Shown: positions 17,687 through 26,891 of the stretch, one piece after another
How positions within the stretch are numbered: position 1 is the stretch's first letter
How the letters are laid out: each line of letters begins with the position of its first letter
Assembly (NCBI RefSeq): GCF_004217555.1
Contig: NZ_SHKW01000001.1
Span: forward strand, 1,426,001 to 1,490,000
Length of the DNA stretch: 64,000 bases
DNA from: Edaphobacter modestus
Lineage (GTDB): Bacteria > Acidobacteriota > Terriglobia > Terriglobales > Acidobacteriaceae
Reading direction: 5' to 3'
Translations under genes and position numbers: made by a program
Notes under the pieces: model-generated
Database searches by the model: none
The model's input: only the letters and a program-made list of their open reading frames with translations
What the model was told of the DNA's origin: nothing

Positions 17687-20600
17687 TTGCTCAAGCTAAA
17701 AAAGGTCCAGATTCTTGGATTCAAGTCCTTTTGCGACAGGACAGAGGTTCAACTCTCCGGCGAAGGGATCGCCGCGATCGTGGGACCCAATGGCTGTGGT
17801 AAATCTAACATTTCCGACGCGATTACGTGGGTTCTGGGAGAACAATCGGCCAAGAGCCTGCGCGGCGTAAAGATGGAAGATGTGATCTTCGCCGGAACCC
17901 GCGACCGGAAGCCCACGGGCATGGCGGAGGTCTCCCTTACGCTGGTGGATCCAGAGGTGTACGACGGAGCAACGCTTTCGCCGGACGGCCCTGAGGTCGT
18001 CGTCGACGACGAGCATCCTGCGGAGAGGATGGGAGACGTCAGTGACTGGGATGAGTCCTCTTTGCGGCAGCAGCGAGCGCAGGAGACAGAAGATGCAGTC
18101 GCGGAGGCGCAGCCTGGGACAATCATCGAGGGCGAAGCAGCCGAAGCTCCCGCGGAAGGTGTAGAGATTGCAGGCAACGTGGTTCTCAAGATTCGCCGGC
18201 GGAAGTTCAACCGCGCTCCTGTGCGGGCGGGAGAGCTGACGGTTACGAGACGGCTGTTTCGCTCCGGGGATTCGGAGTATCTGCTGAATGGCAAGATGTG
18301 CCGGCTGCGCGATATTCAGGACATTTTTATGGGCACGGGCCTTGGGGGAGAGTCCTACGCGATTATCGGCCAGGAGCGCATCGGCCAGCTTCTCAGCTCG
18401 AAGCCGCTCGATCGTCGCGGCATTATCGAAGAAGCCGCCGGGATTACGCGCTTCAAGACGAAGAAGCGGCTTGCGGAGCTGCGACTGGAGTCCGCCAAAC
18501 AGAATCTTGCGCGCGTAAACGACATCTTCGAGGAAGTAACGCGGCAGATGGCCACGCTCAAGCGGCAGGCGGCGAAGGCGGAACGGTATGGGGCCTTGCG
18601 CGATGAGCTGCGCACACGGTTGCGGGTTGTGCTTGCAAGCCGCATGGCACAGCTTGATGGCGACCAGGCTGCGACGAACGAGAAGATCGCTGCACTGGCC
18701 ACGCAGATCGATTCGCAGGCGGCGTCGCTTGAGCAGATGGACGCCGAACATACCGAAGGCATCACGCGAGGTTATGGGCTCGATCAGCAGATTCGCGAGG
18801 CAGGCGCGAGAGCGAACCAGTCGGCGGTGGAACTGGAGCGAATCGTTGCCCGAACGGCCTCGAACTCCGACCGGGTTACCGAGCTGACGCAGCGTCTGGC
18901 GACCGGCGCAGACGATCTGACACAGGCGCGTGAGCAGTCGACGTCGCTGGCCAGCGAGTTGGAAGAGCATCGCAGCTTCCTTGAGAATGCGTTGACCGAG
19001 GCTGCAAGCTCACGACAGTCTGCACAGGAGCAGCAGAGTGAAGCGCAGGAGGCTGTGCGTGCGCTGCAGGGTGCCGAGCAGCGGTCGGAGCAGAATCGCC
19101 GGCAGACACTGCAGCTTATACAGCGCGCCTCGCAGACGCGCAATGAGGAGGCACAGGCGGCAGCGGCTCTTGCGGGGCTGGAGCAGGAGGCACAGCGGCT
19201 CGAGCGGGAGTCCGAAGTAGCTCGGCAGGAGCTGGAGACTCTGGGGCTGCAGCGGGGGCAGGTAAAGCTCTCCTTTGAGTCGGTGACGGAACGGTTGAAG
19301 CGACTCGAGACGGAGATCGCAGAGATGCGTATCCAGATCGATACGCGGCGCAAGGAAGAGAATGACAGCAAGCGGCGCGGCGATCAGCTTCGAGGCGAGC
19401 TGGCAACCTTGAATGGGCGTCGCAATTCCCTCGAAGGGCTGATTCGCGACCACAGCTATTCGACGGAGACGGTAAGGAACATCTTCAAGTCCAGTGCGGC
19501 GGCCAAGTCGGGTAATGTTGCCCCGGTAGGAACGCTGGCGGACTTTCTGGAAGTCGACGGCAAGTACGAGAGCGTGGTCGACGAGTTCCTGCGCGACGAG
19601 CTGAATTATGTGGTGGTGAAGAGCTGGGATGCTGCGGATGCAGGCATGCACCTTTTGCAGACCGACGTGGAAGGCCGAGCGACCTTCCTTGTCCATCCAA
19701 ATGATTCGCAAGCAAACTTTTCCTTCGCCGAGGGCATGGTCAGCGAGGCAGCCAGCGCCACGACCCACCTCGAAGGAGTCGTGCCGCTACGCGAATGTAT
19801 TCGAGTCCTCGACGGCTTCGGCAAGTCGCTCGAGATTATCCTGCCCAAGCTGCGCGAGGGCTTCGTCGCACCGGACTCTTATACGGCCCGTACGCTGGCT
19901 CTGTCGAATCCGCACGCCTTCTTCCTCTCTCCCACGGGTGAGACCTTTCATAATGTGACGGTCACGGGAGGCAGGCCGCGGAAGCAGGGACCTCTGGCCC
20001 TTAAGCGCGAGCTGGCCGAGGTTCAGCAGAAGGTCGAGCAGACGGAACAGGCGCTCGCGCAGGCTGACATCAGCACCGCCGAGCTGCAGCACATGATCGC
20101 CGAGCTAAACGCTGCGATCGACAGCAAGACCCACGAGCGGCGGGATGCCGAGCGCGAGGCGGCAAACTCCGGAGCAGCGCTTCGCCAGATGGAATCGGAA
20201 GCGGCGCGCATCGAACGCAGACTGCAGGAGTGGTCGCTGGCGACGGAACGCAGCCGAGAGGCAAGAAATCAGAAGACGGAGCTGATCGGGAGGAAACAGC
20301 AGGAGGCTGCGGCGTTCGAGGCGGAACGAGCGGGCCTTGAGAGCTCGCTTGCAGAGCTGCAGTCGCAGCTCGATGAGATGCGTGCTCGCCGGGAGATGCT
20401 TCAGCAGTCGGCGGCAGAGGCCTCGGCTTCCCTGGCAGGGCTGGAGGAACGGCGGCGCAACGCGCAGGCGAACTTCGACCAGACTTCGAGACTTTATAAC
20501 GGACAGAACCAGCGCATCCAGCAGATCGAGCAGCAGCTTTCAGCGGCTGCGGCCGAGAAGCTGCGCCGAGAGGAAGAGACCGCGAGCCTGGGTGCACAGC

Positions 20601-21565
20601 ATACCGAGCTTTCGGAGACACGGGCCACCGCACTGTCGGAAGGCGAGCGCTATACGGCGGAGGCAAAGGAGCTTCGCACGGCAATGGCGGAGCTTGACCA
20701 GCGTCTACGGACGCTGCGGCATGAGACGGAGACGCTGCGTGAGGAGCGCGCTGGCCATACGGCGCGTGCGGCTAAGCTGGCCTCGGATATCGAACACATC
20801 GAAGCCGCCTGCCTGAACGACATGGCGGTAGAGGCGGCGGTTCTTCGGGGCGACGAGACGATTGGCCGGATCGAAGGCGATGCGCTGCACGAAGAGGAGG
20901 AGGCCTCGCGCACGCTGAAGCAGAAGCTGGAAGCGATGGGGCCGGTAAACATGATGGCGCTCGAAGAGTACAACGAGACCACCCAGCGCCATGCCTTCCT
21001 GGAGACGCAGCGCAAAGACCTGCTGGATTCGATCGAGAACACACAGGCCTCCATCAAGGAGATCGACGAGATCTCGAGGCAGAAGTTCGACGAAGCCTAC
21101 AAGGTGATCAACGAGAATTTTTCGGTGACCTTCTCGAAGCTCTTCGGCGGCGGCCAGGCATTCATGAAGCTGACGGATACGGAAAACTCCGCCGAGAGCG
21201 GCATCGACATCGTCGCTTCGCCCCCGGGAAAGAAGCTGCAGAGTATCCTTCTGCTTTCGGGTGGAGAGAAGGCTCTGACTGCGCTCTCGCTGCTGGTAGG
21301 CATCTTCCAGTATCAGCCGGCGCCCTTCTGCATCCTGGACGAGGTTGACGCCCCGCTGGACGAGACCAACGTGGGCCGTTTCGCCAAACTTATTGCAGAC
21401 ATGAGCTCGAATACACAGTTCGTGGTGATTACGCACAGCAAACGCACGATGGCGCAGGCGGACATTATCTATGGCGTTACCATGCAGGAGCCGGGCGTTT
21501 CCAAAGTGGTAAGCGTCAATCTGAATCGCCGCGACGACAACTCCACCCGGCGCGCGGTGGCCTGA
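17687..21565 (+). CDS. smc: Chromosome segregation protein SMC
   Basis: 1292 residues; bacterial SMC is usually near 1180. SMC is the ATP-driven, DNA-embracing core of the ScpAB condensin complex. Walker A is GPNGCGKSN at residues 33-41; the signature LLSGGEKALTALSLL and Walker B FCILDEVDAPLDETN lie after residue 1190. Coiled coils occupy roughly 260-600 and 780-1120, with the hinge between (GTLADFLEVDGKYESVVDEF at about 614). An acidic Glu/Ala/Pro-rich insert of about 85 residues interrupts the N-terminal ATPase lobe at about residues 85-170, before the TVTRRLFRSGDSEYLLNGK strand. The start is TTG with GAGAGG 6 nt upstream. Confidence 0.95.
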   Translation: MLKLKKVQILGFKSFCDRTEVQLSGEGIAAIVGPNGCGKSNISDAITWVLGEQSAKSLRGVKMEDVIFAGTRDRKPTGMAEVSLTLVDPEVYDGATLSPDGPEVVVDDEHPAERMGDVSDWDESSLRQQRAQETEDAVAEAQPGTIIEGEAAEAPAEGVEIAGNVVLKIRRRKFNRAPVRAGELTVTRRLFRSGDSEYLLNGKMCRLRDIQDIFMGTGLGGESYAIIGQERIGQLLSSKPLDRRGIIEEAAGITRFKTKKRLAELRLESAKQNLARVNDIFEEVTRQMATLKRQAAKAERYGALRDELRTRLRVVLASRMAQLDGDQAATNEKIAALATQIDSQAASLEQMDAEHTEGITRGYGLDQQIREAGARANQSAVELERIVARTASNSDRVTELTQRLATGADDLTQAREQSTSLASELEEHRSFLENALTEAASSRQSAQEQQSEAQEAVRALQGAEQRSEQNRRQTLQLIQRASQTRNEEAQAAAALAGLEQEAQRLERESEVARQELETLGLQRGQVKLSFESVTERLKRLETEIAEMRIQIDTRRKEENDSKRRGDQLRGELATLNGRRNSLEGLIRDHSYSTETVRNIFKSSAAAKSGNVAPVGTLADFLEVDGKYESVVDEFLRDELNYVVVKSWDAADAGMHLLQTDVEGRATFLVHPNDSQANFSFAEGMVSEAASATTHLEGVVPLRECIRVLDGFGKSLEIILPKLREGFVAPDSYTARTLALSNPHAFFLSPTGETFHNVTVTGGRPRKQGPLALKRELAEVQQKVEQTEQALAQADISTAELQHMIAELNAAIDSKTHERRDAEREAANSGAALRQMESEAARIERRLQEWSLATERSREARNQKTELIGRKQQEAAAFEAERAGLESSLAELQSQLDEMRARREMLQQSAAEASASLAGLEERRRNAQANFDQTSRLYNGQNQRIQQIEQQLSAAAAEKLRREEETASLGAQHTELSETRATALSEGERYTAEAKELRTAMAELDQRLRTLRHETETLREERAGHTARAAKLASDIEHIEAACLNDMAVEAAVLRGDETIGRIEGDALHEEEEASRTLKQKLEAMGPVNMMALEEYNETTQRHAFLETQRKDLLDSIENTQASIKEIDEISRQKFDEAYKVINENFSVTFSKLFGGGQAFMKLTDTENSAESGIDIVASPPGKKLQSILLLSGGEKALTALSLLVGIFQYQPAPFCILDEVDAPLDETNVGRFAKLIADMSSNTQFVVITHSKRTMAQADIIYGVTMQEPGVSKVVSVNLNRRDDNSTRRAVA

Positions 21566-21636
21566 GGATCGAAACGATTCTCAGCCCCGCCGCCAGCTAA
21601 CGTTACGGCCTGCTGGATCCGAGTACGAATGACGAC

Positions 21637-22266
21637 ATGCATCTGCCTCTAACCTTTGGGCTGCTGGGCCTGCTTACCGGAGCGGTGGTAGTGCTTCGTC
21701 TTCTCTGGTGGCGGATGCCCTGGTGGCTGAGAAGGTCGATCCTGGCCACAGCATGCGCCCTGGTGCTGCTCCGGATTGGATCTATCGCAACGCAGTGGAG
21801 CTTCACCTCGACGAGGCTGAACGCGGTGATCTGCTGGACAGCCGTGGCGGGTTACGAGGTCTTACTGGCCCGATTCAGCCTGATGCGGCCACGGTGGCTC
21901 ACATCGATTAGCGCCATCGTTCTCGTGGTGCCGCTGATCGGCTCCACGCTGCTGATTCCGCTGACGCGCATCTTCGATTGGTCCGCGGCGGATATCTCCG
22001 AGCTGGCGGGGCCCTACATTCTGGAGAAGAGTCCCTGGGATACGGGCGACTCAGGGAACGCTGGAGTGGACCTATACGTGTTTTACCGTCCGCCGCTGAT
22101 TCCTTTTATCCGTCATATGTCTCAGAGAGCGTCTTTTGGCGATGATGTGTGCAATCCGAGTGCGGCATCGGCGGAATTGGATCCAAAGAAACGGACTGCG
22201 CACTTTCACTGCCCGGCCAAGGGAGACGGGAAGCCCCCAATCGACGTGATTCTCCCGCTTCGTTAG
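21637..22266 (+). CDS. Membrane protein of unknown function
   Basis: 209 residues. Four likely transmembrane helices lie in the first 120 residues (LPLTFGLLGLLTGAVVVLRL, LATACALVLLRIG, VAGYEVLLARF, LTSISAIVLVVPLIGSTLLI), followed by a soluble C-terminal domain of about 85 residues with two cysteines (DDVCNPSA, AHFHCPAKG). I recognise no family. The ATG at 21637 follows the smc stop by 71 bp; purC starts 42 bp after its stop, so it may be read with either neighbour. Confidence 0.6.
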   Translation: MHLPLTFGLLGLLTGAVVVLRLLWWRMPWWLRRSILATACALVLLRIGSIATQWSFTSTRLNAVICWTAVAGYEVLLARFSLMRPRWLTSISAIVLVVPLIGSTLLIPLTRIFDWSAADISELAGPYILEKSPWDTGDSGNAGVDLYVFYRPPLIPFIRHMSQRASFGDDVCNPSAASAELDPKKRTAHFHCPAKGDGKPPIDVILPLR

Positions 22267-22308
22267 TGGGTTTCCCCGGGCGTTGGAGGTGATACCGTCA
22301 AAAGAGTT

Positions 22309-23205
22309 ATGCAGACTGCACTCCTGGAAACCCGTCTCGGATCGCTCTCCCCTACAGCGCGCGGCAAGGTTCGCGACATTTACTCGCTGAACGAAGAGGA
22401 GCTTCTCTTTGTCGCGACCGACCGTATCTCGGCCTTCGATCACGTTCTCGGCAGTGGAATCCCGGACAAGGGACGTATTCTGACGCAGCTTTCCCTGTTC
22501 TGGTTCGACTTTCTGAAAGACACCGTGAGGAACCACGTGCTGACGGCGGACGCAGCAAAGTTCCCGTCGACACTCAACCCTTATCTGGATCAACTGGAAG
22601 GGCGAAGCATGGTTGTGCGTCGCGCGCAGATGTTTCCGGTGGAGTGTGTGGTGCGCGCTTATCTGTCCGGCTCCGGATGGAAGGATTACCAGGCCACGGG
22701 CGCGGTCTGCGGGATCGCTCTGCCTGCAGGTCTTCGCGAGTCGGACCGTCTTCCTGAGCCGATCTTTACTCCGGCAGCGAAGATCAACACCGGAGGCCAC
22801 GACGAGAATATCTCCTTCGAGGACGTGATTACGGCGGTTGGAGCCGACAACGCCCGGGCCCTTCGCCGACTGACGCTTGAGATCTTCGAAAAAGCCTCGA
22901 AACATGCGGAGAGCCGGGGCCTTATTCTCGCGGACACGAAGTTCGAGTTTGGGACGATTGACGGCGAGATTATCCTGGCCGACGAGGTGCTGACGCCGGA
23001 TTCCTCGCGCTACTGGCCGGCCGACGCCTACTCTCCAGGAGGCCCGCAACCTTCCTTCGATAAGCAGTACGTTCGTGATTACCTGGAATCGATCCGATGG
23101 AACAAGCAAGCCCCCGCTCCTTCCCTTCCGGATGAGGTTGTCGCACGTACCCGGGAAAAATACCTCGAGGCGTTTCGACTGATTACCGGTCGCACCGGGC
23201 TATGA
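22309..23205 (+). CDS. purC: Phosphoribosylaminoimidazole-succinocarboxamide synthase
   Basis: 298 residues, the length of the longer eukaryote-like SAICAR synthetases. It joins aspartate to CAIR in purine synthesis. Family text: ARGKVRDIYSLNEEELLFVA near residue 20, VVRRAQMFPVECVVRAYLSG near residue 100, GLILADTKFEFGTIDGEIIL near residue 205, and DEVLTPDSSRYWPADAYSPG. The last codon overlaps the start of cvpA by 4 bases (ATGA), so the two are translationally coupled; the purC-cvpA pairing recalls the cvpA-purF link in other bacteria. Confidence 0.95.
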   Translation: MQTALLETRLGSLSPTARGKVRDIYSLNEEELLFVATDRISAFDHVLGSGIPDKGRILTQLSLFWFDFLKDTVRNHVLTADAAKFPSTLNPYLDQLEGRSMVVRRAQMFPVECVVRAYLSGSGWKDYQATGAVCGIALPAGLRESDRLPEPIFTPAAKINTGGHDENISFEDVITAVGADNARALRRLTLEIFEKASKHAESRGLILADTKFEFGTIDGEIILADEVLTPDSSRYWPADAYSPGGPQPSFDKQYVRDYLESIRWNKQAPAPSLPDEVVARTREKYLEAFRLITGRTGL

Positions 23206-23738
23206 ATGCACTCGATTGGCTGCTGATTGTGATCCTGGCACTCTCGGCAATCCAGGCCTTCTTCCGCGGGCTGGTCCTCGAGCTGTTCTCGCTGGCTGGT
23301 CTTGTTTGCGGCATCGTTCTCGCAGCGTGGAACTATTCACGACTCGCCGAGAAGATGGCAGGAGTGATTCAAAGTGCCGCGATTGCCAGCGTGGTCTCGT
23401 TTCTGCTGATTGCGATCGGGGTGATGGTGATTGCGGCCGTTCTGGGCCGGGTGATCCATGCCTCGGCGCACGCCATCGGACTCGGCTTCTTCGACCGTCT
23501 GGGCGGGGCAGCGTTCGGGCTGGTGCGTGGGGGAATGCTTGGAGTCGCAATTCTGATGGCGCTAACCGCTTTCCTTCCCGCTGTCAGCTGGCTTAAAAAT
23601 TCTCGCCTCGCACCCTATTTCCTTGCCGGGTCACATGCGGTATCCTTCGTTGTACCTCACGACCTCGAGCAGCTTATCCTGGCCGGTGGATCCGAGCTCA
23701 AGCATAACGCCCACGATTGGATCAAATCGCGTCCCTAG
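23202..23738 (+). CDS. cvpA: CvpA family membrane protein
   Basis: 178 residues with four helices. ALDWLLIVILALSAIQAFFR followed by GLVLELFSLAGLVCGIVLA is the standard CvpA start, with LLIAIGVMVIAAVLGRVIH and FFDRLGGAAFGLVRGGMLGV later. CvpA proteins are needed for colicin V production and envelope stress tolerance in proteobacteria; the molecular function is unknown. It overlaps purC by 4 bases. The N-terminal half is the conserved region; the tail from residue 135 on is variable. Confidence 0.88.
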   Translation: MNALDWLLIVILALSAIQAFFRGLVLELFSLAGLVCGIVLAAWNYSRLAEKMAGVIQSAAIASVVSFLLIAIGVMVIAAVLGRVIHASAHAIGLGFFDRLGGAAFGLVRGGMLGVAILMALTAFLPAVSWLKNSRLAPYFLAGSHAVSFVVPHDLEQLILAGGSELKHNAHDWIKSRP

Positions 23739-23788
23739 GGTCACAATGAGGAAGTGTCGCAATTAGACGACCAGCGAGGAGTAAACCT

Positions 23789-24091
23789 TTGAAGCGCGAA
23801 TTGGACGCCCTAGTCATTCAGATGCACAGTGCCGGAACCTCCTACTCTGATGCACTTCGCCAGTTTAAACGGCGTTACATTTTTGAGGTCCTCGCGCAGC
23901 ACAAAGGCAACCAGTGCAAAGCAGCCGATGAGCTGGGCATGCACCGAAACACCCTCAGCCGGACTCTCGCTGAACTGGACATGGATACAGCGCAGATCCG
24001 CAATGGAATGCGACGGCCCCCGGTCAGCGAACGGCCGAAGGTGCAGCATATCGCCCCCGGATTCAATCGTGGAGCTACGGGTACCCGATAA
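23789..24091 (+). CDS. Fis-type helix-turn-helix protein
   Basis: 100 residues from a TTG at 23789, with GAGGAG about 11 nt upstream. Residues 25-67 (FKRRYIFEVLAQHKGNQCKA followed by ADELGMHRNTLSRTLAELDM) match the C-terminal DNA-binding domain of Fis and NtrC-type activators (HTH_8). No AAA+ or receiver domain is attached, so it is a small stand-alone DNA-binding protein. It is 50 bp after cvpA and 29 bp before the secretin gene. It may bend DNA or regulate locally; the role is inference. Confidence 0.8.
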   Translation: MKRELDALVIQMHSAGTSYSDALRQFKRRYIFEVLAQHKGNQCKAADELGMHRNTLSRTLAELDMDTAQIRNGMRRPPVSERPKVQHIAPGFNRGATGTR

Positions 24092-24120
24092 GCGGAGTCC
24101 TTCGTCCAATCAACAGCCTC

Positions 24121-26088
24121 ATGCATTCTTTTTCGCAGCGCAACGCAGTACGGTTCTGTGTCACCGCCTTTGCGCTGTCCCTCGCCCTAATTGCCCTAAG
24201 CGCAACGACTGAAGCGCAACAGCAGCCTTCGGAGTCACCTGACCCGGCCGCGATTGCTTCCGCTTCAAAGGTTGCGCCACCTCCAGCGCCCACCAAGCGT
24301 GAGACACAAGAGGCTGAAGACGCTTACCTGGCCGGAGTGCGGCAGCTTGATCGGGGAAATCTCGCCGACGCCGAGAAGCAGTTTCGGAAAGCCGCAGGCA
24401 TTCTTCCGACCAACACAGAATATCTGCAGGCGGCGACCCTCGCCCATGAACACCGGGTGACAGAACTGGTTCAGAAGGCGGGAAGAGCGCGGATGCTGGG
24501 GCATCCGGAGAAGGCCGACTCCCTTCTTGCCGAGGCTCGCCAACTTGATCCCCAGAACAGCATCGTCAGCCAGCACACGGATGCAGTTGAGGCACGGTCG
24601 ACCTTTCGCCCGGAGATCGAGGCTGCCGCCACCGACCCGCAGGATGCATTTGTCGGACAGATAAGCAGGATTGCAGGACCGATCACGCTTTCTCCCAGCG
24701 CAAGCCAACAGGAGTTTCACCTTCGGGCCGATACCCAGCAGGTTCTACGGCAGGTGTTTTCGCAGTATGGCATTCGTGCAGCTTTCGATGATTCTGTCGA
24801 ACGTCAGAACCTGCGTCTTGACCTCGATGCGGTCACCTATGCCCAAGCCTCTTCGATCGTGCTCAGCATGGCGCATGCGTTCGCCATCCCGCTCGACTCT
24901 CAGACCGTGCTGATCGCAAAAGACACCAGTGAAAACCGGCAGAAATTCGAGCGACAACTTCAGGAGACCATCTATATCCCGGGGTTCACATCATCGCAGA
25001 TGAAAGAGCTGGGCACCGTGGTGCAGGGCGTCTTCGACGTGAGGAAGGCCAGTGTTCTGAGCGACGGAGGAAAGATTATTGTCCGGGCCCCTGAAGACAC
25101 GCTTACGGCCATTAACATGACCCTTGCAGATCTGGTGGACGGCGGCGCGGAGGTCGTCCTGGACATCAACCTCTATACGGTCGATCGCACCCAGCAACGC
25201 AATGTCGGGGTACAGCTGCCGCAACAACTTGGCGTGTACAACGCGGAGAGCGCAGCGAACCAAATTGTGACATCCAACCAATCCCTGGTGGACCAGGCCA
25301 TAGCCCAGGGCTTAGTCCCTGCTGATGCCAACAATATTACGATTGCGCTTGCCCTGATCTCGTCGGGGTTGGTGCAGAGCTCCCTTCTTGCGAATACGAT
25401 CGGTTTTTTCGGCGGAGGATTGACGACGTCCGGAGTGACGACGAACACCGCGACGACGTTCAATCTTGCGCTCAGCTCCAGCGACACCCGCGCACTGAAC
25501 ACCATCAAGCTTCGACTCGGCGACCGGGAGACCGGAACCTTTCGTTCGGGAACGCGTTATCCGATTATCACGTCGACCTACACGAGCGGGATCCCCGGAA
25601 ATTCAGCATCTCTTGCGGGCGTCACTGTGAATGGCGTGAGCGCGCAAAACCTGATCAACCAGGCTTCAACCAGCGTGACGATTCCACAGATTCAATTTGA
25701 AGATCTCGGCCTTACTCTGAAAGCTACGCCTACGGTACAGAAATCGGGCAAGGTGAGCATGCAGCTCGATCTGAAGATTGAGGCCCTGGCGGGCGGCGTT
25801 ATTAACAGCATCCCCATTCTCACAAATCGTCAATACGTTTCAATGGTAACGGTTAAAGACGGGGAGAGTGCCCTTCTTGCCAGCTCGCTCTCGCGCACGG
25901 AATTGGGTGCAATCAGCGGGCTTCCCGGTCTCGGCGAGCTTCCCGGGTTTCAGACCGCGACTTCCAATAAGGTGTCGGAGCTGGATACGAGCGAACTGGT
26001 TCTGCAGATTACCCCGCATGTCGTTCGTCATCGTTCGGACAATACAGCAGGTCCACGCATCGCCTTCGAGCAACGCCTTCCCGACTGA
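24121..26088 (+). CDS. Secretin (GspD/PilQ-type outer-membrane channel protein)
   Basis: 655 residues. A signal peptide runs to about residue 30 (LALIALSATTEAQ). Residues 60-150 hold TPR-like helices (YLAGVRQLDRGNLADAEKQF). An STN-like segment near 200-260 (VLRQVFSQYGIRAAFDDSVE) and an N-domain near 290-340 (GTVVQGVFDVRKASVLSDGG) follow. The C-terminal secretin core has VTIPQIQFEDLGLTLKATPT near 520, a GLPGLGELPGF turn and ELVLQITPHVVR at the end. Secretins form the outer-membrane gate of type II secretion and type IV pilus systems. No other secretion gene is adjacent, so the partner system is elsewhere. Confidence 0.88.
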   Translation: MHSFSQRNAVRFCVTAFALSLALIALSATTEAQQQPSESPDPAAIASASKVAPPPAPTKRETQEAEDAYLAGVRQLDRGNLADAEKQFRKAAGILPTNTEYLQAATLAHEHRVTELVQKAGRARMLGHPEKADSLLAEARQLDPQNSIVSQHTDAVEARSTFRPEIEAAATDPQDAFVGQISRIAGPITLSPSASQQEFHLRADTQQVLRQVFSQYGIRAAFDDSVERQNLRLDLDAVTYAQASSIVLSMAHAFAIPLDSQTVLIAKDTSENRQKFERQLQETIYIPGFTSSQMKELGTVVQGVFDVRKASVLSDGGKIIVRAPEDTLTAINMTLADLVDGGAEVVLDINLYTVDRTQQRNVGVQLPQQLGVYNAESAANQIVTSNQSLVDQAIAQGLVPADANNITIALALISSGLVQSSLLANTIGFFGGGLTTSGVTTNTATTFNLALSSSDTRALNTIKLRLGDRETGTFRSGTRYPIITSTYTSGIPGNSASLAGVTVNGVSAQNLINQASTSVTIPQIQFEDLGLTLKATPTVQKSGKVSMQLDLKIEALAGGVINSIPILTNRQYVSMVTVKDGESALLASSLSRTELGAISGLPGLGELPGFQTATSNKVSELDTSELVLQITPHVVRHRSDNTAGPRIAFEQRLPD

Positions 26089-26129
26089 CAATACAGGGCG
26101 ATTCATAGACTTGCAGGGCCTTCCCATGT

Positions 26130-26158
26130 TTGACCGACAAGGCCCAGGTAGATATACT
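26130..26158 (+). promoter_or_regulatory. Promoter of the tRNA genes
   Basis: TTGACC (26130-26135), a 17-nt spacer and TATACT (26153-26158) form a strong sigma-70 promoter. The tRNA-Gly begins 12 bases after the -10 box, so transcription should start a few bases before it. Confidence 0.75.
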
Positions 26159-26170
26159 TGTCTTGTGAGA

Positions 26171-26245
26171 GCGGGAGTAGCTCAGTGGTAGAGTGCTTCC
26201 TTGCCAAGGAAGATGTCGCCGGTTCGACCCCGGTCTCCCGCTCCA
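26171..26245 (+). tRNA. tRNA-Gly (anticodon GCC)
   Basis: Full cloverleaf: acceptor GCGGGAG/CTCCCGC, D-arm GCTC-AGTGGTA-GAGT, anticodon arm CTTCC-TTGCCAA-GGAAG, T-arm GCCGG-TTCGACC-CCGGT, discriminator T and an encoded CCA at 26243-26245. The anticodon GCC reads GGC and GGU. Confidence 0.97.
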
Positions 26246-26315
26246 AAACGTCCCTGCCTGCGTTACACTTCCCTTATACAATCTGCAGGGCCGAGGCAGT
26301 GAGCGGCCCAATCGA

Positions 26316-26390
26316 GGCGCGGTACCCAAGTGGTAAGGGAGAGGTCTGCAAAACCTTTATGCGTCGGTTCGATCCCGACCCGCGCCTCCA
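26316..26390 (+). tRNA. tRNA-Cys (anticodon GCA)
   Basis: Acceptor GGCGCGG/CCGCGCC, anticodon arm GAGGT-CTGCAAA-ACCTT with anticodon GCA, T-arm GTCGG-TTCGATC-CCGAC, discriminator T and an encoded CCA at 26388-26390. It lies 70 bp after tRNA-Gly and is probably cotranscribed. An integrase remnant begins 90 bp downstream. Confidence 0.96.
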
Positions 26391-26479
26391 AAATCCTCTC
26401 AATAACTTAGAGCAACTGACGAAACCGGCTTTAGGCCTGTGGCCGCCAATAAGGCAGGCAACTGGCGTATAAGCCCAGA

Positions 26480-26863
26480 TTAATCAGCTGCATGGGCAGC
26501 CATAGGAGCGGAAAATCCGCATCCAAACTGACCACTAAGCGTTTCCGCTGCCATGTCCGCCGAAGCGTCGAGCACGTGTGCGTAGAACTTGAGAAGAATA
26601 TCGGGTCGCGAGTGCCCCAGGAGTTCCTGTGCTGCCTTGAGGGGCACACGTGCCTCCACCATCTGAATCGCTCCCCAGTGTTGGAGAAGACGCCACGTGA
26701 TATGCGGAAGGCCAAGCCTTCGTGCCAGATCGGACCGGTCTTGCGACTGACTTACATTCAAACAATTCGCAAGTGATCTATGTGGGAGAAAAACGCGCTT
26801 GTGTGGCTCGATCAAAAAGGTCCAATAACAGAATTCAACGTGGTCTGTTGATAGCGCAATCAT
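26480..26863 (-). pseudogene. Tyrosine recombinase (integrase) C-terminal remnant
   Basis: The minus-strand text LGLPHITWRLLQHWGAIQMV followed by EARVPLKAAQELLGHSRPDI and LLKFYAHVLDAS is the C-terminal catalytic part of a phage-type integrase. LLGHSRPDILLKFYAHV supplies the box with H and the nucleophilic tyrosine. In the H-x-x-R box position the arginine expected in LLRHWGA is Gln here (LLQHWGA), and everything upstream of residue 40 is unrelated to the family. It is therefore a dead 3' fragment. Its place right after two tRNA genes fits a lost element that used a tRNA attachment site. Confidence 0.72.
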
Positions 26864-26891
26864 TGTGGTAACGAAAAGACATTCTTGTTCT

